Shown: positions 1-9,155, numbered from the stretch's first letter. The stretch: DNA of 40,788 nucleotides from Candidatus Daviesbacteria bacterium RIFCSPLOWO2_01_FULL_39_12 (GCA_001776905.1 MFDM01000011.1:28949-69736); one strand, 5' to 3'. A program made the numbers and translations. Notes: generated from the letters alone by a model not told the origin.

Positions 1-1209
1 CCACCGGTCATTTTAGAATCCACCATCGATGGGATCATCAATTCAAAGTATCCGAAAGACAGAATTTTTATAGCAGTTGGTTTTGAGGAAAGAGATGGTC
101 CGCAAAAAATAGACCAAACTAAAAAATATTTAAAAAAAATTGAAAGAAAAATTGGAGGTATTTTTACCACCATCCATCCTTTTGGGCTGGAGGGGGAGGT
201 GGCCGGACAAGGATCAAATAAAAACTGGATGGTAAAAAATGCCCTCCAGCAATTTAAAAAACGTAAAGTAAACACAAGTAATGTTTTTGTCACCACCTTG
301 GATGCTGATTTTGTCATTCATCCCCAGTTTCTTGCTGGCGCTTTGCATAAATATTTATTGACACCTGAGAAAGAAAGAGATAAAAGAACTTTCACCGGAG
401 TATTTTTATATCATAATAACTATTGGCAAACCCCCACTCCCATGAGACTGATGGCCACCGGTACCTCTTTTTGGCAGCTGGCGGAAATGGTCGGCTCTGA
501 TAAATACATGAACTACTCTTCCATGTCTATTTCTCTGAAGGCTTTACTGGATGTAGGTGGATGGATTCCAGATAAAGTCAATGATGATTCAGGATTTTAT
601 TGGAAGGCTTACTATCACTTTAACGGGGATTATAAGGTTATCCCTCATTTCCTACCAATCTCTGCTGATGCAGTTCAAGATACCACTTTAGTGAAAACTT
701 TCCAAAATCAATATTTACAAATTAAAAGATGGGCTTACGGGGTGGAACATATTCCCTTTATCATCAGGCAATATTTCACCAAAGAGGCTCCTTTTTGGGA
801 CAAGACTGACAAAGTTTTATTTAAAATATGGGGTGATATGAAATGGGGAGTATTGGCCATTTTTGTCACCTTTGGTTCTTTATTTATTCCTCTGGTTAAC
901 CCTTCTTTTAAAGAATCTGTTTTATCAGTCAACTTACCCATTGTGTCTTCCTGGGTATTAACTTTGGCCTTCTTTGCTCTTTTTGCCACCATTTTCGTTC
1001 ATGAAAAGGTCGTTCCCAAAAGACCTAAAAGTTGGTCCATTTTTCAAATTCTCATTTCTCATCTACAGTGGTTATTTGTGCCTATTATTTTAATCACCAT
1101 TTCTTCTCTACCTGCCATAGATGCCCAAACTTCTTTAATGTTTGGCAAAAAATTGGAATTTAGGGTCACCACCAAAGTCAGACTACTTAAAGAAAGTCTC
1201 AAGTCATGA
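1..1209 (+). CDS. Glycosyltransferase family 2, membrane-bound (5' end outside window)
   Basis: The frame is open from the first base, so the gene starts upstream of the window; the internal GTG at 199 is not its start. In window numbering the visible part carries a DAD metal/nucleotide-sugar motif at residues 101-103 and a QIKRW (QxxRW) motif at 240-244. Hydrophobic segments follow in the last third. DxD plus QxxRW followed by membrane helices is the layout of processive GT2 enzymes of the cellulose/hyaluronan synthase type, which move sugars from nucleotide donors at the inner face of the membrane. The stop overlaps the next start (ATGA), so it heads an operon with the next three genes. The product is unknown. 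Family is secure, substrate is not. Confidence 0.85.
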   Translation, partial: PPVILESTIDGIINSKYPKDRIFIAVGFEERDGPQKIDQTKKYLKKIERKIGGIFTTIHPFGLEGEVAGQGSNKNWMVKNALQQFKKRKVNTSNVFVTTLDADFVIHPQFLAGALHKYLLTPEKERDKRTFTGVFLYHNNYWQTPTPMRLMATGTSFWQLAEMVGSDKYMNYSSMSISLKALLDVGGWIPDKVNDDSGFYWKAYYHFNGDYKVIPHFLPISADAVQDTTLVKTFQNQYLQIKRWAYGVEHIPFIIRQYFTKEAPFWDKTDKVLFKIWGDMKWGVLAIFVTFGSLFIPLVNPSFKESVLSVNLPIVSSWVLTLAFFALFATIFVHEKVVPKRPKSWSIFQILISHLQWLFVPIILITISSLPAIDAQTSLMFGKKLEFRVTTKVRLLKESLKS

Positions 1210-1544
1210 AGGACCAATTCCAATCAATCTATTTTAAACTATCTCTGCCTGCCTTACTGATGGCATTTGTTTTGATATTAACAATACTTTTAATATTTGA
1301 GTTCCTGCCAGCTCGCCTGCCGCTTTTTTATTCCCTGCCTTGGGGTGAAGGACAACTGGTTTCTCATCAGCAGTTTTACATCATCCCCTCAAGCATCATC
1401 TTGATCGCTCTTTTAAATTTAATGATCATCTGGCAACTGCCCCTTGCATTTGGCTTCTTGAAAAAAATATTAGTCTTCTCAACCAATGTCACAGCCGTAA
1501 TTTTGACAGTCACCTTTATTAAAATAGTTTTAATATTTTTATGA
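1206..1544 (+). CDS. Small hydrophobic membrane protein, unknown function
   Basis: 112 residues with about three predicted membrane helices: one near residues 12-32, one near 57-77 and one at the C terminus. No family is recognised. The start overlaps the stop of the glycosyltransferase and its own stop overlaps the next start, both as ATGA, so it is translationally coupled between a GT2 enzyme and a WecA-like phosphosugar transferase. The position suggests a partner in envelope glycan assembly. That is inference from context only. Confidence 0.7.
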   Translation: MKDQFQSIYFKLSLPALLMAFVLILTILLIFEFLPARLPLFYSLPWGEGQLVSHQQFYIIPSSIILIALLNLMIIWQLPLAFGFLKKILVFSTNVTAVILTVTFIKIVLIFL

Positions 1545-2590
1545 TTTTTTTAACTGCTGCACTGGCAGCCTTCATTTTGACCAGTTTAATGATCCCCTTA
1601 ACCATCAAGCTGGCCCTAAAGTATCAGCTGGTGGATAACCCCCGTTTAAGGCCTCACCCTGCTCATATTCAAAAAAGGACCGTGCCAAGGGCAGGAGGTT
1701 TGGCTCTTTTTTGGGGAATTGTAATTCCCCTTTTTTTATTTTTACCCATCTCGTCAAAAACTTGGGGTATCACCGCCGGACTGTTAATTCTACTGGTGGT
1801 GGGAATTTTGGATGATAAATATCACCATCTATCCCCTTATCTTCGCTTAATCAGCCAGTTTTTGGCTGCTTTAGTGGTAGTATTATCCGGTCTAAGCATC
1901 AATTTTATCACCAATCCTTTGGGCGGAATTATCAACCTTGACAGTCTCAATCTGCCTATAGATTTTTTGGCCATCATCTGGATTGTTTGGGTCATGAATA
2001 TGATTAACTGGTCTAAGGGGGTAGATGGTCAAATGCCTGCGGTAGTGATGGTGGCTGCCATTATTTTGGGTCTACTGTCTGTCAAATTTTACCTAAGCGG
2101 CGATCTGGGGCAGATAGATGTGGCCACACTCTCCTTCATCACTGCCGGCGCCAGCTTCGCCTTTCTGCTTTTTAACTGGTATCCGGCCAAAATATTTCCC
2201 GGTTTTTCCGGCTCAACCATCTTAGGATTTATGCTCTCGGTTCTGGCTATTTTGGCAGGAGCCAAACTGGCCACAGCCACTTTAGTGCTGCTTATTCCCG
2301 CCACTGATTTTGCTTATACTTTCTTTAGAAGAATACTTCAGGGTAGATCTCCTGTCTGGGGGGACAGGGGACATCTGCATCATAAGTTGATTGAAGCCGG
2401 TTTCACTCACCGACAAATCTCCTTGTTTTACCTTTTCGGATCTGCTATGTTAGGGGCAGCAGCCTTAAGTTTATCTTCGCAAGGTAAACTTTTTGCCGGC
2501 ATTTTAGTTGCCACCATCATATTTGGAGCAATTTTATGGTTAAATTTTTTTGGGGGTTACTCAAAGAAGCCCGACCCCGACAATGGATAA
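1541..2590 (+). CDS. Undecaprenyl-phosphate sugar-1-phosphate transferase (WecA/TagO/MraY family)
   Basis: 349 residues, polytopic. The family transfers a sugar-1-phosphate from a UDP-sugar to undecaprenyl phosphate, the first membrane step of O-antigen, teichoic acid or capsule synthesis. Visible motifs are the VDNP segment near residue 32, ILDD at 89-92, NMINWSKGVDG at 153-163 and the histidine motif HLHH at 278-281. In most relatives the third motif reads NxxNxxDGxDG; here the first of those aspartates is replaced by K159, a point worth checking although the rest of the motif set is intact. It overlaps the previous gene by ATGA and the next gene by 55 bases. The final acceptor glycan and sugar cannot be told. 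Confidence 0.85.
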   Translation: MIFLTAALAAFILTSLMIPLTIKLALKYQLVDNPRLRPHPAHIQKRTVPRAGGLALFWGIVIPLFLFLPISSKTWGITAGLLILLVVGILDDKYHHLSPYLRLISQFLAALVVVLSGLSINFITNPLGGIINLDSLNLPIDFLAIIWIVWVMNMINWSKGVDGQMPAVVMVAAIILGLLSVKFYLSGDLGQIDVATLSFITAGASFAFLLFNWYPAKIFPGFSGSTILGFMLSVLAILAGAKLATATLVLLIPATDFAYTFFRRILQGRSPVWGDRGHLHHKLIEAGFTHRQISLFYLFGSAMLGAAALSLSSQGKLFAGILVATIIFGAILWLNFFGGYSKKPDPDNG

Positions 2591-3468
2591 AAAATTTTGC
2601 AGTCTTTGCAGCCTTAATTTTTTCCGGTTCTTTATTTGATAAAACAGCCCAATTACAATCTTTAGCAGCTTTTTTACTTTTTTGTGGTTTTTCCTCAGCC
2701 ACCTATCTATTAAATGATGTGTTTGATGTTGAACGGGATAAACTTCATCCTTTCAAAAGCAAACGCCCCATCGCCTCAGGTTTAATACCGCAATCTGTGG
2801 CCGTGGCAGTAGTGCTAGGCCTAATCGTCACCCTTCTGCCTTTATCATATAAACTTTCTCCCTCCTTTTTCTTTGCCGCTGTGTCTTATTTGATCTTGCA
2901 ACTTTTTTACTCAGCTTATCTGAAACAGGTCATCTTAATTGACGTGTTGGTCATTGCCGCAGGTTTTGTCTTGAGAGTTTACGGGGGAGTTTGGGCAATT
3001 GATGCTCACCTTAATGTCTGGTTTCTGCTGTCGGTGACTTCTTTTGCGCTTTTTTTGGCAATTGGCAAAAGACGCTCTGAGCGAACTTTACTGGAAGCAT
3101 CAGCTGCCCGTCATCGGGAGACACTGCTCCATTATCCGGAAAACCTATTGGATATCTTAACGAGCATGTTTGCCAACTCTACCTGGCTCGCTTATGCCTT
3201 TTTCGCTTTTTTGCAACCTCCCATCACTGCCCGCCAAACTTTCTCCTCCATTTTTGGGGGGTTTGAATTACCTCTGGCTGAAGCAAAATATCTGATGGCC
3301 ACAGTGCCGGTGGTAATTTATGCTGTGATGAGATACCTCTATATAATTTATGAGAAAAAGGAGGGAGAATCACCGGAACGAGTCATTCTGACTGATTATC
3401 CCCTGCTGACATCAGTGGTGCTTTATCTGATAATGGTGATCGGCATAATTTATTATCTTCGAACTTAA
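2536..3468 (+). CDS. UbiA-family prenyltransferase, decaprenyl-phosphate phosphoribosyltransferase-like
   Basis: 310 residues, polytopic. The N-terminal RPRQWIKN segment and the aspartate-rich motif NDVFDVERD (residues 60-68), followed by HPFKSKRPIA, match the DPPR synthase branch of the UbiA superfamily (mycobacterial Rv3806c type). That branch puts phosphoribose from PRPP on polyprenyl phosphate, the precursor of decaprenyl-phosphate-arabinose. A second acidic region is expected in the C-terminal half. The ATG at 2536 has GGAG eight bases upstream and lies 55 bases inside the previous gene, so translation is coupled. The context of glycosyltransferase and WecA-like enzyme fits an arabinose- or ribose-containing surface glycan. 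The specific substrate is inferred. Confidence 0.82.
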   Translation: MVKFFWGLLKEARPRQWIKNFAVFAALIFSGSLFDKTAQLQSLAAFLLFCGFSSATYLLNDVFDVERDKLHPFKSKRPIASGLIPQSVAVAVVLGLIVTLLPLSYKLSPSFFFAAVSYLILQLFYSAYLKQVILIDVLVIAAGFVLRVYGGVWAIDAHLNVWFLLSVTSFALFLAIGKRRSERTLLEASAARHRETLLHYPENLLDILTSMFANSTWLAYAFFAFLQPPITARQTFSSIFGGFELPLAEAKYLMATVPVVIYAVMRYLYIIYEKKEGESPERVILTDYPLLTSVVLYLIMVIGIIYYLRT

Positions 3469-3474
3469 AATAAG

Positions 3475-4311
3475 TCACTGGAGTGATTGTATTTTCTCAA
3501 CATAAATAGCTGAAACATATCCTTCCAACCCCTCCCCGGTTCTGATCCTCATCCACTCTCCCGCCTCCTCCAGTAAAATCAGGGTATCTTTTGGTTTAAC
3601 CCTGCCTATTTCTTTACCATTTAAAGAAGGCTTATCTCTCACCCTTAAAAATCCTGTTGGAGTATCTTTCGCAACTAGCTGCTGGGTTTCATAAATCACC
3701 GGAGTAGTCACAGCTGTCAAATCTGCTTCGGATAAAGCCAAATCTACCAAGACTACCAGATTGTAATCTTCCGGCAGAATAGCTCTGATGCTTCTGGATA
3801 AAAAACTTGGGTGCGATACCGCTACAGTATGAACCCCGCTGTCAATATTTACACTCAGTGGTGTCTTGCCAAAATAATTTCCATCTATCTCCACCTCAGC
3901 ATTATTGGGGTTTGAGACCACAGTGATCCCTCTGCCTTTTTCCAAAGATAAGATCTCGCCGGAGGAGGAAGCTATCTCTTCTGCTAAATCTCTATTGATG
4001 ACAGTCAGCGCCCCGCTATTTAAGCTGACCTTGCCCTGCCATAAAGCCTGATCTTTTTCTAATTTAATTATATACTGTTTAACTACCAAGTCTTTACTTT
4101 CATAAGGAGTTTTACCTACCTCTTCGCCGTCAATAAAAACAGTCGCTTCAGTCGGTTGAGATAAGATGGAAAGGCCGCTTTTGGGTTTTATCCCAAAAAC
4201 TAGCTCTAAAATATTTGGGGAAAAACGGACAAGTAAAACCAGGACGCTGATTAAGCTTAAAAGCAAAATGATAGTTTTTTTCATAAAATTTATTAAGGAA
4301 TAAAATATCAC
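3475..4311 (-). CDS. Membrane-anchored PEGA-domain and bacterial SH3-domain protein
   Basis: 278 residues from the GTG start at 4311, which has AAAGG six bases upstream. An in-frame ATG at 4284 starts just before the hydrophobic segment but has no ribosome binding site. After the N-terminal membrane segment come two PEGA-like repeats, recognisable by ATVFIDGEEVGKTPYE and AEVEIDGNYFGKTPLSV. The C-terminal 65 residues form a bacterial SH3 domain (LRVRDKPSLNGKEIG ... EGYVSAIYVE). PEGA domains are extracytoplasmic beta modules and SH3b domains usually bind peptidoglycan, so a wall-binding surface protein is likely. It is divergent from the M23 peptidase gene and shares the promoter region with it. 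The exact role is unknown. Confidence 0.8.
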   Translation of the reverse strand: MIFYSLINFMKKTIILLLSLISVLVLLVRFSPNILELVFGIKPKSGLSILSQPTEATVFIDGEEVGKTPYESKDLVVKQYIIKLEKDQALWQGKVSLNSGALTVINRDLAEEIASSSGEILSLEKGRGITVVSNPNNAEVEIDGNYFGKTPLSVNIDSGVHTVAVSHPSFLSRSIRAILPEDYNLVVLVDLALSEADLTAVTTPVIYETQQLVAKDTPTGFLRVRDKPSLNGKEIGRVKPKDTLILLEEAGEWMRIRTGEGLEGYVSAIYVEKIQSLQ

Positions 4312-4320
4312 AACGAACCT

Positions 4321-4351
4321 TTGACTTAAAGCCCCCCTTTATGCTATTATA
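4321..4351. promoter_or_regulatory. Bidirectional promoter with overlapping -10 boxes (M23 peptidase / PEGA-SH3)
   Basis: On the + strand TTGACT (4321-4326), an 18-base spacer and an extended -10 TGC-TATTAT (hexamer 4345-4350) predict a start near 4357 for the M23 gene. On the - strand a TATAAT hexamer occupies 4346-4351, offset by one base, and would serve the PEGA-SH3 gene with a leader of about 28 bases that holds its AAAGG site. No good -35 is seen for the - strand. The assignment is from sequence only. Confidence 0.6.
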
Positions 4352-4382
4352 GCTGCTTCGATCTTTTTTAGACCGACTGGTT

Positions 4383-5030
4383 TTGAAAATTAGGATCAAA
4401 AACCTGCTGTCTGGGAAAGTTTATGGACGGGTCGCCCGAAACCATAGACTTTCTAAAATTAGCCCAAAGGTTACCAAAGGGTTTTTAGGGCTTTCGCATC
4501 GTTTCTCAAGAGTCGCTATAGTTGCCTTGATAATCTTTTATTTTGGGGGGTATTACCCGATATTATCATTTCCTCCTGTCAAATCATCCAAAGCTTTGGC
4601 AGAGACAAATGTCCAAAATGATCAAATAGTGACTGCTTCTTTCCCTCAGCCGGTCATTTTACCCCATGTCGGATATCTGTCTACACGTTTTTCCAGCTGG
4701 CACCCGGGAGTTGATATTGCCACAGGCTTAGGTATGCCCATTCATCCTATCACAGCCGGTGTGGTAGAGCAGGCCAATTATAATCTTTGGGGATATGGCA
4801 ATAATGTGGTGGTTACCCATCCAAACGGCTTTAAATCCATGTATGCTCATATGGGCAAAGTCTTTGTCAGCAAAGATCAGACAGTCACTACCGAAACTGT
4901 CTTAGGAGAAGTTGGTTTAACCGGATTTACCAGCGGCCCGCATACCCACCTAGAAGTCACCTATCAAGGTAAGGCTATTGATCCTTTGACAATTTTGCCA
5001 TCAATTCCCGATATGCCGGCATCAAACTAG
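4383..5030 (+). CDS. M23-family (LytM-like) peptidoglycan endopeptidase
   Basis: 215 residues. The zinc-binding motifs of the lysostaphin/LytM fold are present: HPGVD (HxxxD), YAHM and HTHLEV (HxH). The family cleaves peptide cross-links in peptidoglycan. A basic N-terminal tail precedes one membrane segment around residues 44-60, so the catalytic domain should face outward. The only plausible start is TTG at 4383, since a stop lies in frame at 4350-4352 and no ATG or GTG occurs before the membrane segment. A good promoter lies upstream, with a leader of about 26 bases and no clear Shine-Dalgarno site. The neighbours are a PEGA-SH3 wall protein and a PH-domain membrane protein, fitting an envelope role. 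Confidence 0.85.
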   Translation: MKIRIKNLLSGKVYGRVARNHRLSKISPKVTKGFLGLSHRFSRVAIVALIIFYFGGYYPILSFPPVKSSKALAETNVQNDQIVTASFPQPVILPHVGYLSTRFSSWHPGVDIATGLGMPIHPITAGVVEQANYNLWGYGNNVVVTHPNGFKSMYAHMGKVFVSKDQTVTTETVLGEVGLTGFTSGPHTHLEVTYQGKAIDPLTILPSIPDMPASN

Positions 5031-5037
5031 ATTATCT

Positions 5038-5631
5038 CTAAGAGATGATCTCCCCTTCCACCTCAGTCAAAGTTTGAGCCCGCATCCCCATTTGTTCCCT
5101 TTCCCTGTTGATCAGCCTTTCCAGTAAATTTTTTATCTCCATCGGATAATCTACCAGTTTAAGGACAATTTCTCCCTTATTTAATCCGGCAGTATTAACA
5201 ATCACTGAACCGTGATGCAGTAGGAGTCTGTCAACAAATGACTGGTCCACTTCCAAGTGGGTAATCTTATCGTAGAGAGCCACCATCAATTTGACAGAAA
5301 ACAATCCCCGCTTGATAATAACTCTTCTGGTTGTTAGAAGGTAGCGGTTGGCATGATAGATATGTAGAGTTTTTAAAAAAGCTGTCAAAATTGCCAATCC
5401 TAAAGCTAAAAGTAGGCTATTAACTTGATCTAAACGCAGCAGCAAGCCTAAGCCAAAACCTAAACCCCCAACCAGTAATCCCGGAAATAACAGATAGAGC
5501 GTAAACATTGATCTAACATAAGCTTTGGAAAAAGAGGTGGCCAAAACCAAATCTTCATCTTCGGACAGATAGGCTGAGAAAGCCTTTTTTTGCTTTTCAG
5601 AAGGGGACTCTTTGTAATGAAACTTGGCCAT
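5038..5631 (-). CDS. Bacterial PH-domain (YdbS/bPH2-like) membrane protein
   Basis: 197 residues. A cytoplasmic N-terminal stretch is followed by a hydrophobic hairpin at about residues 42-88, then the bPH signature RYLLTTRRVIIKRGLF and ITHLEVDQSFVDRLL. Related proteins are single- or double-pass membrane proteins of unknown biochemical role, some linked to stress or secretion. The ATG is preceded by an extended -10, TGC-TAAACT, seven bases upstream and no ribosome binding site, which suggests a leaderless or nearly leaderless message. It converges on the M23 gene with seven bases between the stops. Confidence 0.75.
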   Translation of the reverse strand: MAKFHYKESPSEKQKKAFSAYLSEDEDLVLATSFSKAYVRSMFTLYLLFPGLLVGGLGFGLGLLLRLDQVNSLLLALGLAILTAFLKTLHIYHANRYLLTTRRVIIKRGLFSVKLMVALYDKITHLEVDQSFVDRLLLHHGSVIVNTAGLNKGEIVLKLVDYPMEIKNLLERLINREREQMGMRAQTLTEVEGEIIS

Positions 5632-5647
5632 TAAATAAAGTTTAGCA
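5632..5647 (-). promoter_or_regulatory. Extended -10 promoter for the PH-domain gene
   Basis: Read on the - strand, TGC-TAAACT (hexamer at 5639-5644) ends seven bases before the ATG at 5631, so the predicted transcription start falls on or next to the start codon. No convincing -35 is visible; the TGn extension may compensate. The same 14 bases TAAACTTTATTTAA recur at 18335-18348 upstream of thpR. Confidence 0.5.
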
Positions 5648-5713
5648 CAATCTGTCTTTCCCTTGGCCCATCAACTACTATTAAAACTAATGCACCTTTA
5701 ACATTTAATTTCA

Positions 5714-6148
5714 TTATCTTCTCGATCGAGAACTTTTTGAAGGATTAATTGTAGCTGAGGCCTCTATTTTTTCTCCCTCAAATGCCACTTTTTCCCATCT
5801 AAAAATCCTACTTCCTTTTTCCGGATCCAAAGCCCATGCTCTCATAGCTGGATTTTCAGTGATTAAAGTATAAGTTAAAGATTCCCCGTATAAAGCAGCC
5901 ACTTCTTCCATAATCAAGCGAGCTCTTTTGTAAAGGCTTGTTGTTAAACCAGGAGTTTTTGGTAAATCTCCCTCTATATTCATTACATATGTAGATACTT
6001 CAGGAATATCTGTTAAATGTACATAAAGAGCCTTATTCCCTCCTGTTAATACAACTTCAGCTCTACACCCAACAGCCTCATCATCAATTAAGCAATCCTT
6101 AGTTAAGGGACTGGGGGGATCTTGTATAATTTCTAAACTTGCTGTCAT
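5714..6148 (-). CDS. Hypothetical protein downstream of groEL
   Basis: 144 residues, soluble, no recognised family. The C-terminal half (helix with YKRARLIMEEVAALYG, then a strand ending in FRWEKVAF) is faintly reminiscent of the end of an acetyltransferase fold, but I cannot support that call. It starts 18 bases after the groEL stop on the same strand, with AAGGA about 11 bases upstream of its ATG, so it is probably read through from the groES-groEL transcript. If so, it would be a heat-shock co-expressed protein. Function unknown. Confidence 0.65.
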   Translation of the reverse strand: MTASLEIIQDPPSPLTKDCLIDDEAVGCRAEVVLTGGNKALYVHLTDIPEVSTYVMNIEGDLPKTPGLTTSLYKRARLIMEEVAALYGESLTYTLITENPAMRAWALDPEKGSRIFRWEKVAFEGEKIEASATINPSKSSRSRR

Positions 6149-6166
6149 GTTGAAAATTATCCTTTA

Positions 6167-7866
<1,700 letters not shown>

Positions 7867-7870
7867 ATTT

Positions 7871-8194
7871 TTATCCTTCCAATATTGCCATAAGATCGTC
7901 GAATTTCACTAATTTATACTCCACCCCATCTATTTTTATTTCATCCCCGCCCCATTTTTTATAAACCACCTTATCTCCTACTTTTACCGGGCATTTGACT
8001 ACCTTTCCATTTTCCATCACCATATCATCCCCACAAGCAACCACCACTCCCTGGGCCGGTTTTTCCTGGGCTCCTTCCGGCAAATATATACCAGAGGCTG
8101 TTTTGGTTTCTGCCTCGGAAGGTTCCACCAACACATAACCCATCAAGGGTTTAATGCTGACTTTATTGGCTGTATTCTTTTTATTTTTTGGCAT
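7871..8194 (-). CDS. groES: Co-chaperonin GroES (10 kDa, Cpn10)
   Basis: 107 residues, about ten longer than most because of a basic N-terminal extension (MPKNKKNTANKVS). The rest is typical: KPLMGYVLVEPSEAETKTASGIYLPEGAQEKPAQGVVVACG includes the mobile loop (TASGIYLPEGA) that docks on GroEL, and the end VEYKLVKFDDLMAILE is canonical. It caps the GroEL cavity. It is the first gene of the operon, with a consensus promoter at 8227-8256. There is no CIRCE inverted repeat upstream, so HrcA control of the usual type is not indicated. Confidence 0.97.
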   Translation of the reverse strand: MPKNKKNTANKVSIKPLMGYVLVEPSEAETKTASGIYLPEGAQEKPAQGVVVACGDDMVMENGKVVKCPVKVGDKVVYKKWGGDEIKIDGVEYKLVKFDDLMAILEG

Positions 8195-8226
8195 ATGAAA
8201 TAACTACGGGGCAGAATGTGGAATAA

Positions 8227-8256
8227 ATTATACCAAAAACTAGCAGTGTTTGTCAA
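8227..8256 (-). promoter_or_regulatory. Consensus promoter of the groES-groEL operon
   Basis: On the - strand TTGACA (8251-8256), an 18-base spacer and TGG-TATAAT (hexamer 8227-8232) form the closest match to the housekeeping consensus in the window. The -35 box overlaps the stop codon of the upstream nucleotidyltransferase-like gene. The predicted start leaves a leader of about 25 bases before groES with no clear ribosome binding site. No CIRCE element is present. Confidence 0.8.
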
Positions 8257-9137
8257 GGATTGATTATTCTTTTCAATTTTCGTTGATATCCAGAAAGAAC
8301 TTTAGGTCTAATATCATTTGGGTGGAAATATAATGCCCCATCTTCTATCCGTTCCATTCCTTGAGGTTTTCTCATTATCTTTAATTGAAACCATTTAGCA
8401 ATGTTTTCTACAATTGTCATTGCGAGCGAACTCTGTGAGCGTGGCAATCTAGATTGCTTCGTCGCTAACGCTCCTCGCAATGACGTATCTGGGGAAACCC
8501 AGTTTGGCAGAAACTTAAAAGTCCACTCATTATCCAAAAGATACTTGGAGTAAATCCCATCCCTCTGCCATAAAACCTTCATCTGTAATATTTCATGTGC
8601 AAGATAGATATCTTTGTTTCTTTGAGCTAATCTATCTTCTTCGAGTAAAGTATTTATACAAAGCTTTCCGGCAATTTTTCTGCCAAAATAGCCTACTTTT
8701 CTCCTTTGTCCTGTTAAAGACAGCAATCCCAATGCTAAAAGTCTTGAAATCCATAGGCGATTTTTACTGGTAACAATAAAAAGGTCAATATCATCTCTTT
8801 TAGAAGCATTCTCCATGGCTAAACCACCAGAGACACCAACCAATTTAACCCACGGAATCAGCTTTAAAAGTGAACTTAAAACCTGCGCTTTCCTCAAATA
8901 TTTTTCCGACTGTTTCTCCCTCCTCGTCCTTTTTACAACCAGCCCATCTCTTTTGGGCAAAAAATAATATCCCCCTTGACTCTTGACTCTAGACTCTTGA
9001 CTCAATCTTCCCAATGCTTTTTCCACCTGCCTTAAACTTACCTTTCTCCCAATCAACCATTTGTGTATCTCAAATATAGTCAATGGATAATCAAAAATAT
9101 CTGCATAAATTAAAGTTTTTAAGATCGCTTTTTCCAT
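8253..9137 (-). CDS. Nucleotidyltransferase-fold protein interrupted by two repeat elements
   Basis: 294 residues from ATG 9137; a TTG at 9161 is possible but lies inside murB and upstream of the -10 box. An N-terminal winged-helix-like region (ADIFDYPLTIFEIHKWLIG) precedes GVSGGLAMENASKRDDIDLFIVT, the GS...DxD pattern of the Pol-beta nucleotidyltransferase fold (kanamycin/MNT type). The reaction and substrate are unknown. Two repeats lie in frame: a 4x7-base array at 8976-9003 encoding part of SQESRVKSQGG, and the 69-base GTCATTGCGAG palindrome at 8416-8484 encoding about 23 residues. Both fall outside the recognisable domain. Start codon and murB start are 19 bases apart on opposite strands. 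Confidence 0.7.
   Translation of the reverse strand: MEKAILKTLIYADIFDYPLTIFEIHKWLIGRKVSLRQVEKALGRLSQESRVKSQGGYYFLPKRDGLVVKRTRREKQSEKYLRKAQVLSSLLKLIPWVKLVGVSGGLAMENASKRDDIDLFIVTSKNRLWISRLLALGLLSLTGQRRKVGYFGRKIAGKLCINTLLEEDRLAQRNKDIYLAHEILQMKVLWQRDGIYSKYLLDNEWTFKFLPNWVSPDTSLRGALATKQSRLPRSQSSLAMTIVENIAKWFQLKIMRKPQGMERIEDGALYFHPNDIRPKVLSGYQRKLKRIINP
8416..8484. repeat. GTCATTGCGAG palindromic element, copy 1 (69 bases, in frame)
   Basis: Perfect 11-base terminal inverted repeats GTCATTGCGAG (8416-8426) and CTCGCAATGAC (8474-8484) enclose a second perfect palindrome GCAATCTAGATTGC in the middle. Its length, 69 bases, is a multiple of three and it is read through by the nucleotidyltransferase-like gene. 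A diverged 87-base relative lies in tsaD at 21632-21718. No transposase is present, so it resembles a non-autonomous or REP-like element. Confidence 0.85.
8976..9003. repeat. Heptamer array (4 x 7 bases) in the nucleotidyltransferase-like gene
   Basis: Units in order: TTGACTC, TTGACTC, TAGACTC, TTGACTC. The same order, with one C-to-T change, occurs at 30183-30210 in the flippase gene. It encodes part of the peptide SQESRVKSQG on the - strand. Confidence 0.85.
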
Positions 9138-9143
9138 AAGCTG

Positions 9144-9150
9144 TATAATA
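9144..9150. promoter_or_regulatory. Symmetrical -10 element driving murB and the divergent gene
   Basis: The seven bases TATAATA contain TATAAT (+, 9144-9149) six bases before the murB ATG, and TATTAT (-, 9145-9150) seven bases before the ATG at 9137. Predicted starts fall on the two start codons, 19 bases apart, so both messages would be leaderless. Neither strand has a convincing -35. Confidence 0.6.
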
Positions 9151-9155
9151 ATCAA

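Noticed and set aside
199-1209. GTG at 199 as start of the glycosyltransferase
   Set aside because: The same frame is open from base 1 and gives family-like sequence before it, so the gene begins outside the window.
3475-3486. TCAC-TGGA-GTGA hairpin between the UbiA-family gene and PEGA-SH3 gene as terminator
   Set aside because: Four to six base pairs with only an interrupted T stretch; too weak to call.
5033-5049. ATCTC-TAA-GAGAT hairpin between convergent genes as terminator
   Set aside because: Short stem and no T-run on either side.
8195-8252. CIRCE heat-shock operator upstream of groES
   Set aside because: No TTAGCACTC/GAGTGCTAA inverted repeat is present; only a consensus promoter is seen.
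8976-9003. Repeat arrays as a CRISPR
   Set aside because: Units are seven bases with no spacers, and no cas operon is nearby. The Cas4-like nuclease at 19725 is better read as a general RecB-family protein.
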